Assembly (NCBI RefSeq): GCF_000972385.1
Contig: NZ_JXTE01000068.1
Coordinates: forward strand, 1-45,155
Source of the DNA: Streptomyces sp. WM6386
GTDB lineage: Bacteria; Actinomycetota; Actinomycetes; Streptomycetales; Streptomycetaceae
Direction: 5' to 3'
Length of the DNA: 45,155 nt
Program-made: the position numbers and the translations under genes
Part shown: piece after piece, positions 33,933 to 42,321 of the stretch
Layout of the letters: every line of letters begins with the position of its first letter
Position numbering within the stretch: position 1 is the stretch's first letter
Notes under the pieces: generated by a model
Told to the model about the DNA's origin: nothing
What the model saw: the letters and a program-made list of their open reading frames with translations, nothing else
Databases searched by the model: none

Positions 33933-33938
33933 TACGGT
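33933..33938 (+). promoter_or_regulatory. Predicted -10 box of OmpR-type regulator gene
   Basis: TACGGT in a ...GTACTACGGTTC context, about 52 nt before the TTG start at 33990. The -35 is poor. Confidence 0.35.
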
Positions 33939-33989
33939 TCTGGAGCGCGCGGGACCGCGCCGGGGAAGGTCTGTGCTGGGGGAGAAGCG

Positions 33990-34697
33990 TTGAACGCTCG
34001 GATTCTGGTGGCCGAGGACGACGAGAAGCAGTCCCGACTGATCCGGATCTACCTGGAGCGGGAGGGAAACGCGGTGCACGTCGTGGCCGACGGCCGCGCG
34101 GCGCTGGAACGGGCCCGTTCGTCGAAGCCGGATCTCATCGTGCTCGACGTGATGCTCCCGCTGGTCGACGGACTCGACGTCTGCCGCATCCTGCGCACCG
34201 AGTCGGCCGTCCCGATCCTGCTGCTGACCGCCCGCACCACCGAGGAGGACATGCTCCTCGGCCTGGACCTAGGTGCCGACGACTACCTCACCAAGCCGTA
34301 CAGCCCCCGCGAACTGACCGCACGGGTACGGGCGTTGCTGCGCCGCTCCAGGAACTCCGGCGGTGCCGCGGAGCCCGCGGTGCTGCGCGTCGGTGCGGTG
34401 GAGCTGGACACCGCGCGCTTCGAGGTCCGCGTCGCCGGACGGCCGGTGACGCTGACCGCGAAGGAGTTCGCCATCCTGGAGATGCTGGCGCGGGAACCGG
34501 GCCGGGTCTTCACCCGGGCGCAGATCATCGAGCGCGTCTTCGGCTTCGACCGGGACGTCATGGAGCGGACCGTCGACGCCCACATGATGAACATGCGCCG
34601 GAAAGTGGAGGCGGACCCGCAGCGGCCACGCCTCCTGGAAACGGTGTACGGCAGGGGCTACCGCCTCGCGGAGGGCTCGGACTCAGCGCGCTCCTGA
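33990..34697 (+). CDS. OmpR/PhoB-family response regulator
   Basis: 235 aa starting at TTG 33990 behind GGGGGAGAAG. The receiver domain (2-118) has acidic pair D10/D11, phospho-acceptor D53 in LIVLDVMLPLVDG, T80 in LLLTART and K102 in LTKPYSPREL. The C-terminal winged helix (about 127-228) has TLTAKEFAILEMLAREPGRVFTRAQIIERVFG and the wing TVYGRGYRL. The next gene, a histidine kinase, is convergent, and their 3' ends overlap by 15 nt. A kinase-regulator pair facing each other is uncommon but their closeness suggests they are partners. The candidate target is the direct repeat at 40231-40249. Confidence 0.96.
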   Translation: MNARILVAEDDEKQSRLIRIYLEREGNAVHVVADGRAALERARSSKPDLIVLDVMLPLVDGLDVCRILRTESAVPILLLTARTTEEDMLLGLDLGADDYLTKPYSPRELTARVRALLRRSRNSGGAAEPAVLRVGAVELDTARFEVRVAGRPVTLTAKEFAILEMLAREPGRVFTRAQIIERVFGFDRDVMERTVDAHMMNMRRKVEADPQRPRLLETVYGRGYRLAEGSDSARS

Positions 34698-36320
34698 AGG
34701 CAGAGTGATCGTGAAGGTCGTACCCACACCTACCTCGCTGCGCACCTCGATCGTGCCCCGGTGGTCGGTGACGATCTGGCGGGCGATGGACAGCCCCAGG
34801 CCGCTGCCGCCGGTCGCCCGCCCCCGGGAGGCGTCGGCCCGCCAGAAGCGGTCGAAGAGATGCGGCAGGTCCTCGGCCGATATCCCGCTGCCGGTGTCCC
34901 GGATCTCCATCTCCGCGACGACCGGTACGCCCCGTGCGAGACCTTGTGGGAGCAGGGCCAGGGTCACGGTCCCGCCCGCCGCGGTGGCCCGCAGCGCGTT
35001 GCCGACCAGGTTGCCGACTACCTGGCGCAGCCGGTCCGGGTCAGCGGTCACGATCACGGGCCCCGGCGCCTGAAGCTCGAGCGCGACACCCGCCGCCTCG
35101 GCCTGGGCGCGGTGGGCGGTGCGGCCGGCCTCCAGGAGGTCACGCAGATCGATCGCGACGGGGTGGTAGGTGAGCGCGCCGGCCTCCGCCAGGGCGAGAT
35201 CCTGAAGATCGTCCACGATCCGCTGCTGCAGCAGTGCCTCCTCGTGGAGCGAGGCGAGCAGTTCCGGGGTCGGCTCGACGACACCGTCCCGCAGGGCCTC
35301 CAGATAGCCGCGCAGATTGGCCAGCGGAGTGCGCAGCTCGTGCGCGATGTCACCGGTGAGGCGGCGCTGGCGCTCCTCGCCCGCCTGGAGGGAGTCCGCC
35401 ATGCGGTTGAAGGCGCCGCCGAGCTGGGCGATCTCGTCCCGGCCGGAGACGGGGACCCGCCGGGCCAGGTCCCCCTCGCCCAGCTCCTTCGCCGCGAGTG
35501 TCATGGCCCGCACCGGATGCAGTACGGCCCGGCTCAGCAGCAGGGCGCCCAGGATGACCGCGAGGGCGACCCCCACCGCGACGGCCACGGTGGGCGCGGT
35601 GGCCAGGGTGGGCGGTGACTCGTTCCGGAAGCCGAGGCGGATCTCCAGGCGAGGTGGGGCGGTGGCGCCGACGCGCTCGTTGAACACCCGCTGGAGGCAG
35701 GCGGCGATCGGCTGCTCGGACTCGCACGGCCGGAGCGCGTCGAGGTCCTGCTGGGTCCGCGGATCCGCTGTTCCGCTCGGCTCCCGGCACTGCGAGGGGC
35801 GACGGTCCGTGCTGATCCGGGGGACACCGGTCGCGCCCGGCCGGGCCGTCACCTCGGCTCCCGCCCGCGTCAGACAGGCCGCGTACGCCAGGGCGGCGCG
35901 GTAGTCGGAGATCGCGAGGGCCGTCTGCTTCAGCGACATCCGGGGCACCTTGCCCTCGGGGACGCTCAGGACGGGGCGCGCGTCGACCAGCACCGCGGGC
36001 TGACCGCTCAGCGCCCGGGGGGTGCGGCCGGCCAGGGCGTCGGAGTCGGCGAGCAGACTGCCGGTCTCGGTGGCGACCCGGATGCGCTGGCCGGTGTCCC
36101 GGGCGAGCTCGGCCACGGTCGGCGACAGTCCCTCCCAGGTGCCGTGGGCGAATCCGTACGCGTGCAGTTCGCCGGTGATCCGGGAGACCTCCTGCCGGCC
36201 GGCCGCGGCGGTCTCCTGAACCTGCCGGTTGGCCTGGCGCAGGGTCAGCCAGGCGGTGGCGGCGGTGGCGGCCAGCGCGACCACCATGAGCAGACCGAGC
36301 ACCCTGATCCGGAAGCTCAT
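34683..36320 (-). CDS. Sensor histidine kinase (HAMP type)
   Basis: 545 aa. TM1 is about 8-27. The extracytoplasmic sensor spans about 28-242 with four cysteines (C149, C178, C199, C208) in its C-terminal half. TM2 is about 243-264, HAMP about 265-317 (DLARRVPVSGRDEIAQLGGAFNRMADSL). The H-box has H327 in IAHELRTPLANLRGYL, followed by N, G1, F and G2 boxes (VGNLVGNALRAT, DTGSGIS, LFDRFWRAD, GGSGLGLSI). It is probably the last gene of the lipoprotein-adaptor-ABC-permease operon (129-nt gap to the permease). Phosphorylation of the convergent OmpR-type regulator is inferred. It likely senses envelope stress or the exported substrate. Confidence 0.95.
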   Translation of the reverse strand: MSFRIRVLGLLMVVALAATAATAWLTLRQANRQVQETAAAGRQEVSRITGELHAYGFAHGTWEGLSPTVAELARDTGQRIRVATETGSLLADSDALAGRTPRALSGQPAVLVDARPVLSVPEGKVPRMSLKQTALAISDYRAALAYAACLTRAGAEVTARPGATGVPRISTDRRPSQCREPSGTADPRTQQDLDALRPCESEQPIAACLQRVFNERVGATAPPRLEIRLGFRNESPPTLATAPTVAVAVGVALAVILGALLLSRAVLHPVRAMTLAAKELGEGDLARRVPVSGRDEIAQLGGAFNRMADSLQAGEERQRRLTGDIAHELRTPLANLRGYLEALRDGVVEPTPELLASLHEEALLQQRIVDDLQDLALAEAGALTYHPVAIDLRDLLEAGRTAHRAQAEAAGVALELQAPGPVIVTADPDRLRQVVGNLVGNALRATAAGGTVTLALLPQGLARGVPVVAEMEIRDTGSGISAEDLPHLFDRFWRADASRGRATGGSGLGLSIARQIVTDHRGTIEVRSEVGVGTTFTITLPSGAR

Positions 36321-36449
36321 CGCGGTCCGCCCTCGGCTGCCGCAGCGCAGGGACTCAACGTGACTCCTGTTCCGTACGGGACCAACGGGATCGCCGAAAC
36401 CGCCGGGATCGCCGACAAGGAAGGCGCGACAAGGAATGTCCGACGGTAC

Positions 36450-37670
36450 TCACGTGCCGGCCAGCGCCTCCGTCGGCGCCAGCCTGCTCGCCCGGACCGC
36501 CGGGTACAGGCCGGCGATCATGCCGATGAGCAGCGTCGCGGCGACGCCCGCCACGCTCGCCCAGGCCGGGACGACCGTGGGCCAGTCGCGGCTGAGGGCA
36601 TAGCCCGCGGTGATGAGGGTGCCGAGGACCGTTCCGGCCACGCCGCCGATGAGGGAGAGCAGCAGGGACTCCGTCACGAACTGTGTGCGGATCTGGCCCC
36701 GGCTCGCTCCGAGGGCGCGGCGCAGGCCGATCTCCCCACGCCGTTCCAGGACGGAGATGACCATGGTGTTGCCCACGCCCACGCCACCGACGAGCAGGGC
36801 GACCCCGCCGAGGCCGAGCAGCAGTCCGGTCAGCGCGGACTCGGTGGCCTCCCGGGCGGCGAGCGCGTCGGAGGGCCGTGAGATCCGTACCTCGCCCGGA
36901 TTCTCGGGGTGGGCGGTGGCCGGGAGCACCGCCCGTACCGCGGTGACCTCGCTGTCCTGGGCGCGGACGTACACCGTCGACGGATGGCCCTCGAAGCCCA
37001 GATAGGTCCGGGCCGCCGACCAGCCGACCAGGGCGGCGCTGTCGAGCTCCGGAGCGAGCGGTACCGGATCGAGGACGCCGATCAGCGAGAACCAGCGGCC
37101 GCCGAGCCACAGACGGGTTCCCGGGGTGTACACGTCGAGCCGCCGGGCGGCGGTGGCGCCGAGGACGACGGCGGGGTACTCGTCGGTCGCGGAGTCCAGC
37201 CAACGGCCCCTGCGGACCTGACCGCCGACGGCGGGAAGGAGTTCACGGCCGGCCGCGAGAACGGTCAGTGAGCCGGTGCGGCCGATGGCGATGCGCTCGT
37301 TGCGGTACACGTGGGCGTCGGTCGCGCCGGTCGCCGCGACCTGCCGCACCGGCGGAATCCGGCGGATCATCGGGACGGCCTCGTACGGCAGTTCGGCCTT
37401 CTCCCCCGCGAGGGACTCGCCGGGGGCGACCCGCAGCAGGTTCGTACCGAGGGCGTCGAGCCGCCGGTCCACCTCCGCCTGTCCGGAGCCGGAGATGCCG
37501 ACCACCGCGATCATGGCGGCGACGCCGATGGCGATACCGAGCGCCGACAGGAAGACCCGCAGCGGACGGGTCCGCAGACCGGTCCCACCCAGCCGTACGA
37601 CATCGGCGGGCCGGAGCCGGGCGGCGCGCAACGGTTCCCGCTGCGCGGAGTTCGCCACGCTGTCCTTCAC
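36450..37670 (-). CDS. MacB/FtsX-type ABC transporter permease
   Basis: 406 aa. Topology is one N-terminal TM (about 35-58, [20 protein letters not shown]), a large extracytoplasmic MacB-PCD domain (about 60-270) and three C-terminal TMs of the FtsX domain (about 285-395; '[24 protein letters not shown]' is a family hallmark). Such permeases drive mechanotransmission or lipoprotein/peptide export rather than classic transport. The start overlaps the ATPase stop (ATGA-type, 4 nt). Confidence 0.94.
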   Translation of the reverse strand: MKDSVANSAQREPLRAARLRPADVVRLGGTGLRTRPLRVFLSALGIAIGVAAMIAVVGISGSGQAEVDRRLDALGTNLLRVAPGESLAGEKAELPYEAVPMIRRIPPVRQVAATGATDAHVYRNERIAIGRTGSLTVLAAGRELLPAVGGQVRRGRWLDSATDEYPAVVLGATAARRLDVYTPGTRLWLGGRWFSLIGVLDPVPLAPELDSAALVGWSAARTYLGFEGHPSTVYVRAQDSEVTAVRAVLPATAHPENPGEVRISRPSDALAAREATESALTGLLLGLGGVALLVGGVGVGNTMVISVLERRGEIGLRRALGASRGQIRTQFVTESLLLSLIGGVAGTVLGTLITAGYALSRDWPTVVPAWASVAGVAATLLIGMIAGLYPAVRASRLAPTEALAGT

Positions 37671-38377
37671 CGGTGCGCTCCGCTCGCCGTACCGCGCACC
37701 GTGTCGCCGACCAGCCGGCCGTCGCGCATCTCGATACGGCGGGGCAGCCGGGCGGCGATCTCCCGGTCATGGGTGATGACCACGACCGTCGTACCGCCCG
37801 CGTGCAGTTCGCGCAGCAGTTCCAGTACGGCGGCTCCCGACCCGGAGTCGAGGTTTCCGGTCGGTTCGTCCGCCAGCAGCACCGACGGTCCGCCGACCAC
37901 CGCGCGGGCGACCGCGACGCGCTGCCGCTCGCCGCCGGACAGCTGGTGCGGCAGATGGTGGACGCGGTGGCTTAGCCCGACCCGGGCCAGCGCGGCCGCG
38001 GCCCTGGCCCGGCGGCGGCGCACCGGGACGCCCGCGTACAGCAGGCCGTCCGCCACCGAGTCGAGTACCGGAACACCCACAGCCAGGTGGAACTGCTGGA
38101 AGACGAAGCCGATCCGGGTGGCCCGCAGTGCGGAGACCTCGCGGTCCGACAGCTTCGCCACGTCGTGACCGTCGATCAGGACACGGCCGGTGGAGGGCCG
38201 GTCGAGGCTGCCCATGAGGTGGAGCACGCTGGACTTGCCGGAGCCCGACGGGCCGACCACACCGACCAGTTCACCGCGCCCGATGCGCAGACTCACGTCA
38301 CGGACCGCGGCCACCGGGCCCGGATACGTCTTGGAGACCGCGTCGAACTCCACGACCGCGGGCGGAAGTTGACTCAC
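37667..38377 (-). CDS. MacB/LolD-type ABC transporter ATP-binding protein
   Basis: 236 aa ATPase. Walker A is GPSGSGKSS, the Q-loop is VFQQFHL, the signature [15 protein letters not shown], Walker B with [16 protein letters not shown] (the LolD/MacB-type 'DEPTGNLD'), and the H-loop VVVITHD. It energises the FtsX-type permease. It overlaps by 4 nt both the adaptor gene upstream and the permease gene downstream, so the three proteins form one complex. Confidence 0.96.
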   Translation of the reverse strand: MSQLPPAVVEFDAVSKTYPGPVAAVRDVSLRIGRGELVGVVGPSGSGKSSVLHLMGSLDRPSTGRVLIDGHDVAKLSDREVSALRATRIGFVFQQFHLAVGVPVLDSVADGLLYAGVPVRRRRARAAAALARVGLSHRVHHLPHQLSGGERQRVAVARAVVGGPSVLLADEPTGNLDSGSGAAVLELLRELHAGGTTVVVITHDREIAARLPRRIEMRDGRLVGDTVRGTASGAHR

Positions 38378-39591
38378 TCCGGGATCCTCACCTTCATGCC
38401 CTCGCGGACCGCGGGGCCGCTGACCTCCACCTTGCCGTCGGCGAAGAGCCCCGTCCGTACGGCGACGAACCGGCCCTGCTCGGTCTCCAGTCCGTGCCCG
38501 CCCTCGGCGAGGGCGACCAGCGCGGCGACCGGAACGACCAGGACGTCCTTGACCTCACGGCCCACGTACTCCACGGTGACGGGCCCGCTCTCCAAGCGCC
38601 CCACGGACTTCTGGTCCCTGATGGTGACGGTCACCGGCACCGTGGCGCCGCCCTGCCCCGAGTCGCCCTCCCCACTCCCCTCGGGCGCGGACGCCTGCTT
38701 CCCCACCGACGCCACCTCGCCCTTCACGGTCTTCCCGTCGGGCAGCCGGACGCGGACCCCCGTACCGCGTACGGCCCAGACGGCGTCCGCGGCGGAGGCG
38801 TCGACGACGACCTTCCGGGCCGTACCGGTGTAGGTGAGGGTGTTCTCTCCGGCGGCGCCGCCGAGCCGGACGCCCGGCCGGCCGATCCGCACCCGGCCCG
38901 TGGAGTAGACGACGTCACCGATGCCGACCGTCCCGGTCTCGGGCAGCCCGAGCGACTTCTGCCAGCGCCCGACCGCCTGGGCCGTTCTGGCGGTGAACGT
39001 CTCATCCACCGTGAAGCCGGTGTAGCCGAGTGCGGCCAGGCCCGTCTCGAACTGGAGGACATCCATGCCCTTGAGCTCGGTCGGCGCGGGCGGCTCGGTC
39101 GGCGCGGCGCGCGCACCGTCCTCCCCGGATCCCGGGGCCTCGGTGGACTCGGTGTCGGTCGAGTCGCCCGGGTCGGTCGTGGCGGTCAGCCCCAGGTCCC
39201 GGTACATGGGCAGCCTCCCGTACAGGAGCACCACGGGACGGTCGTCGACGCGCAGCAGCACGCCCCCGCGCCGCACCGTGGCACCCTGCTCCGGCAGCCA
39301 GGTCACCGTGCCCGTCGCCCTGACCGGCAGCGGTATCTCCGTGCCGTATCCCAACCGGCCGTCCACCTGGGTGCGCTCGGTCAGCGTCGTGCGGGTGACC
39401 GCGACGACCGAGCCGGCCCGGGACGGTGCGCTCGGGCCCTCCTCCTCGCCACCGCCGAGCCCGAGAGCTCCGACGACGGCGACGGCCGTCACGACGACGG
39501 CTCCGACGGAGGCGAGGAGCGCCGTACGCCGCCTCGGCCTGCCGCGCGCCACCAGCGGCACCGCACCGGCCGTATCCGCCGTATCCGCCAT
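38374..39591 (-). CDS. Membrane-fusion (HlyD/MacA-like) adaptor with peptidoglycan-binding domain
   Basis: 405 aa. A single N-terminal TM (about 23-46, [22 protein letters not shown]) anchors an extracytoplasmic protein. A lipoyl/barrel-sandwich hybrid lies on both sides of an inserted PG_binding_1-like helical domain (about 168-215: [44 protein letters not shown]). The C-terminus has '[18 protein letters not shown]' and '[18 protein letters not shown]', typical of adaptor proteins. It probably links the ABC pair to the cell wall. ATG 39591 is 2 nt from the lipoprotein stop. Confidence 0.9.
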   Translation of the reverse strand: MADTADTAGAVPLVARGRPRRRTALLASVGAVVVTAVAVVGALGLGGGEEEGPSAPSRAGSVVAVTRTTLTERTQVDGRLGYGTEIPLPVRATGTVTWLPEQGATVRRGGVLLRVDDRPVVLLYGRLPMYRDLGLTATTDPGDSTDTESTEAPGSGEDGARAAPTEPPAPTELKGMDVLQFETGLAALGYTGFTVDETFTARTAQAVGRWQKSLGLPETGTVGIGDVVYSTGRVRIGRPGVRLGGAAGENTLTYTGTARKVVVDASAADAVWAVRGTGVRVRLPDGKTVKGEVASVGKQASAPEGSGEGDSGQGGATVPVTVTIRDQKSVGRLESGPVTVEYVGREVKDVLVVPVAALVALAEGGHGLETEQGRFVAVRTGLFADGKVEVSGPAVREGMKVRIPE

Positions 39592-39593
39592 GA

Positions 39594-40160
39594 TCAGCCC
39601 TTGCCGGGGCCGGGAGTCGCCGGAACCCCGATGATCGGCCCGCAGATGCGGGTGGCCCGCTTCGCGCCTGCCGAGGTCTGGTCCCATTCGCCCTGGCCCA
39701 GACCGTCGGGTCCCGGGTCGGGGAAGTCGGCGGCGCCGTTCTTCCGCATGCACTCGGCGTACTCGCGCTCCACCTCGATCTGCTCGGCGGAGAGCGGGGG
39801 CTGGTTGCCCTTCTCAATGCTCTCGGGCACGGCGGGCAGGTCCTTGCCGCATTTCTGGGTGGCTGCCAGGAACTTGGGGTCCTTCTTCAGGGCGCGCAGA
39901 ATGTCGCCGCCGCCGAAGTCGATGTTCCCCTTGGCGTCCGGGTCCGGCGCGTCGACGCCGTTCTCCCGGAGGCACTTCACGTACTCCCGCCGGGCCTGCA
40001 CATACGCGGCCACGTCGTCGCCGGCGCTCTGCGAGGCCGACACGCCGGTGCCGCCGTCGGCCGTCGGGACCCCCGCCCCCTCGTCACCGCTCCCGCAACC
40101 GCCGACCACGAACACCACGACCGAGGCCGCCACGGCCGGCAGTATCCGATACGTCCCCAT
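39594..40160 (-). CDS. Lipoprotein with duplicated cysteine motif
   Basis: 188 aa. Lipobox VVGGC gives lipidated C22 after a short basic start and hydrophobic stretch. The mature part holds two related units: EYVKCLRENGVDAPDPD...KCGKDLP (58-108) and EYAECMRKNGAADFPDPG...RICGPII (133-176), each with one Cys in YxxCxRxNG and one in CG (C63/C104, C137/C173), likely forming a disulfide per unit. First gene of the operon; ATG 40160 with GGGGGAACCG before it. I recall similar proteins beside MacAB-like modules in actinobacteria; their function is not known to me. Confidence 0.85.
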   Translation of the reverse strand: MGTYRILPAVAASVVVFVVGGCGSGDEGAGVPTADGGTGVSASQSAGDDVAAYVQARREYVKCLRENGVDAPDPDAKGNIDFGGGDILRALKKDPKFLAATQKCGKDLPAVPESIEKGNQPPLSAEQIEVEREYAECMRKNGAADFPDPGPDGLGQGEWDQTSAGAKRATRICGPIIGVPATPGPGKG

Positions 40161-40212
40161 CGGTTCCCCCGCTCTCCTGTCGAACCCGTCCGCGACCGCG
40201 TCGGGCAGGCCG

Positions 40213-40249
40213 ACCGTAGGCCGGAGCCGATGAAGAACTGTTGAAGAAC
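40213..40249 (-). promoter_or_regulatory. Direct-repeat regulator site and promoter of the lipoprotein/ABC operon
   Basis: Read on the plus strand, TGAAGAAC occurs at 40231-40238 and again at 40242-40249, period exactly 11 bp, the hallmark spacing of OmpR/PhoB-type binding boxes. On the minus strand GTTCTTCA repeats lead to a TACGGT -10 (40218-40213). The expected -35 position (40241-40236) falls inside the repeats, the arrangement of an activated promoter. The inferred transcription start is about 45 nt before ATG 40160. Confidence 0.65.
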
Positions 40250-40289
40250 CTGTCAGCCGATCATGCGGCCGCAGCGGGGCGGGAAAAGC

Positions 40290-40325
40290 GCGGGGCCCGC
40301 CTGGTCACCGCCGGACGGGCCCCGC
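40290..40325 (-). terminator. Terminator after DUF3151 gene
   Basis: GCGGGGCCCG (40290-40299) and CGGGCCCCGC (40316-40325), a perfect 10-bp stem, followed on the minus strand by GCTTTTCCC. It starts 12 nt after the DUF3151 stop. Confidence 0.8.
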
Positions 40326-40337
40326 ACCGGAGCATCC

Positions 40338-40751
40338 CTAGCCCAGCGTCTGTGCCGCCGCGGGGGAGGAGTCCTTCAGGAACTGCGAGCAGCGCTCGTA
40401 CTCCTCCTGCTCACCGATCGAACCCGCGGCGCGGGCGAGGGCGTGCAGGGCGCGCAGGAAGCCCCTGTTCGGCTCGTGCTCCCAGGGCACGGGCCCGTGG
40501 CCCTTCCAGCCGCTGCGGCGCAGCGCGTCCAGACCCCGGTGGTAGCCCGTACGGGCATAGGCGTACGACTCCACGACGCTGCCCCGCTCGAAGGCGTCGT
40601 CGGCCAGCTGGGCCCAGGCCAGCGAGGACGTCGGGTACTTCGCGGCGACATCGGCGGGCGCGGTCCCTGCGGCCAGCAGCTCACGCGGCTCGGGGTCGTC
40701 GGGGAGGTGGGTCGGGGGCGGTCCCCCGAGGAGATTTTCGTGAATCGACAT
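40338..40751 (-). CDS. DUF3151 family protein
   Basis: 137 aa, DUF3151: HENLLGGPPPTHLP at the start, 'SSLAWAQLADDAFERGSVVESYAYARTGYHRGLDALRRSGWKGHGPVPWEHEPNRGFLRALHALARAA' is characteristic, with tetratricopeptide-like helices. The family is widespread in actinobacteria near fba and of unknown function. The ATG at 40751 has GGAGGAGAC upstream. It is followed by its own terminator. Confidence 0.93.
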   Translation of the reverse strand: MSIHENLLGGPPPTHLPDDPEPRELLAAGTAPADVAAKYPTSSLAWAQLADDAFERGSVVESYAYARTGYHRGLDALRRSGWKGHGPVPWEHEPNRGFLRALHALARAAGSIGEQEEYERCSQFLKDSSPAAAQTLG

Positions 40752-40793
40752 GGGTCAAGTCTCCTCCATCGGCGGGGTGGCCGAGGGCCCCCG

Positions 40794-42260
40794 CTAGGCC
40801 AGCCGCTTCCGCGCCCGCTGCCCCTCCAGCGGAGGTGCCATGACGGACCCGTGGTGGAGGCACTCCGGCCGGACGCAGTCCGGTGGCAGGGTTCGTACGG
40901 TCGCGAAGGCCACGCCCGCCCCCAGCACCAGCAGCCCGGCACACACCGTCATCGCCCGTCCGAACGCGTCGTCGAAGGCGCCCGGCGACCGGTACGCCTC
41001 CTCCCCCATCCCGGCGACCAGCGGCAGCGCGGCCACCGCGATCAGGCCCGCCGCCCGGGCGGCCGCGTTGTTGACTCCGCTGGCCAGGCCCGCCCGCCCC
41101 ACATCCACCGAGGCCAGGACCGTCGCGGTCAGCGGGGCGACCAGGCCGACCATGCCGAGGCCCAGGACCAGCAGGGCGGGCAGGACGTCGGCGAGGTACG
41201 AGGCGTCCTCACCGACCCGCAGCATCAGCAGCATCCCCGCCGCACACAGCAGCGGCCCGGCGGTCAGCGGGATGCGGGGGCCGATGCGGTCGGCGAGGGC
41301 GCCCGAGCGCGCGGAGAACAGCAGCATCAGGGCGGTGGTCGGCAGCAGGGCCGTCCCCGCGCCGAGGGCCGAGTAGCCGGAGACGACCTGGAGCTGGAGC
41401 GCGGCCAGGAAGAAGAAGCCGCCGAAGGCCGCGTAGACGCAGAGCGTGACCAGGTTGACGGCGGTGAACTGCTTCGACGCGAAGATGTCGAGCGGCATCA
41501 TCGGGTCGGGTCGGCGCTTCTCGACGACCACGAAGGCGACGGCGGCGGCCACCCCGGCGACGGCCGCCACCACCACCGCGAGCGACCCCTGGCGGGCCTC
41601 GATCAGCGCGTACGTCACGAACGCCAGCGCCAGCGCGCCCAGCACCGCGCCGAGCACGTCGAAACGGCTGTGGACCCGCCCGTCCCCGGACTCCGGGACA
41701 TGGCGCACCGCGATCGGGGCGCACAGCAGCGCCACCGGCACGTTCAGCAGGAACACCCAGCGCCAGCCCGGCCCGTCCACCAGCCAGCCGCCCAGGAACG
41801 GCCCGACCGCCGCTCCGATGCCGCCGAACCCTGACCACAGGCCGACGGCCCGGCCCCGGTCGTCGGGGTGGAAGGAGGCCTGGATGAGGGCGAGCGAACC
41901 GGGGGTGAGGAGCGCGCCGCCGACCCCTTGCAGGGCGCGGGCGGCGATGAGGACACCGGCGTTCGGCGCGAGCCCGCACAACAGGGAGGCGGCGGCGAAC
42001 CACACCACGCCCACGACGAAAACCTTGCGCCGCCCGTACCGGTCCCCGAGCGATCCCCCCAGCAGGATCAGCCCGGCCAGCGTCAGCATGTACGCGTTGA
42101 CGGTCCACTGAAGGGCGGCGAGATCCGCGTCCAGGTCTTCGCCGATACGGGGAAGCGCCACATTGACGACGGTCGAGTCCAGCATCGCCATGCTGGAGCC
42201 GAGCACGGTGGTCAGCAGGATCCACTTGCCTTGCGGCGAGGACAGCCGGACATCGGACAT
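40794..42260 (-). CDS. MFS transporter, DHA2 (14-helix) drug exporter family
   Basis: 488 aa with about 14 membrane segments. Motifs are LDSTVVNVALPRIGEDL in helix 1, GDRYGRRKVFVVG in the first loop, and ALQGVGGALLTPGSLALI in helix 4-5 (antiporter-type motif C). Likely proton-driven export of a drug or dye-like substrate. ATG 42260; no Shine-Dalgarno stronger than a weak GGGGC is visible. No regulator is adjacent. It lies between DUF3151 and fba as a same-strand insertion in an otherwise housekeeping stretch. Confidence 0.95.
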   Translation of the reverse strand: MSDVRLSSPQGKWILLTTVLGSSMAMLDSTVVNVALPRIGEDLDADLAALQWTVNAYMLTLAGLILLGGSLGDRYGRRKVFVVGVVWFAAASLLCGLAPNAGVLIAARALQGVGGALLTPGSLALIQASFHPDDRGRAVGLWSGFGGIGAAVGPFLGGWLVDGPGWRWVFLLNVPVALLCAPIAVRHVPESGDGRVHSRFDVLGAVLGALALAFVTYALIEARQGSLAVVVAAVAGVAAAVAFVVVEKRRPDPMMPLDIFASKQFTAVNLVTLCVYAAFGGFFFLAALQLQVVSGYSALGAGTALLPTTALMLLFSARSGALADRIGPRIPLTAGPLLCAAGMLLMLRVGEDASYLADVLPALLVLGLGMVGLVAPLTATVLASVDVGRAGLASGVNNAAARAAGLIAVAALPLVAGMGEEAYRSPGAFDDAFGRAMTVCAGLLVLGAGVAFATVRTLPPDCVRPECLHHGSVMAPPLEGQRARKRLA

Positions 42261-42275
42261 GCCCCAGGTATACAG

Positions 42276-42308
42276 CGAGCCCGGCGCCGTAGACAGACGC
42301 CGGGCTCG
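42276..42308 (-). terminator. Terminator after fba
   Basis: CGAGCCCGGCG (42276-42286) and CGCCGGGCTCG (42298-42308), a perfect 11-bp stem, 14 nt after the fba stop. There is no U-tract. Confidence 0.65.
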
Positions 42309-42321
42309 TGAGGACCGCGGG

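Noticed and set aside
33931..33940. ACTACGGTTC before the OmpR-type gene as a third copy of the 17-nt element
   Set aside because: Only about nine bases match, and they coincide with a general TACGGT -10 pattern.
32520..33989. Extended 5' end of the OmpR-type regulator frame
   Set aside because: Overlaps kynA and kynU on the other strand. The regulator's receiver domain starts right at TTG 33990 with a good ribosome-binding site.
36321..36449. Direct repeat CGGGATCGCCGA in the permease-kinase gap as a regulatory repeat
   Set aside because: Short and imperfectly placed; probably chance in GC-rich DNA. No promoter elements are convincing there.
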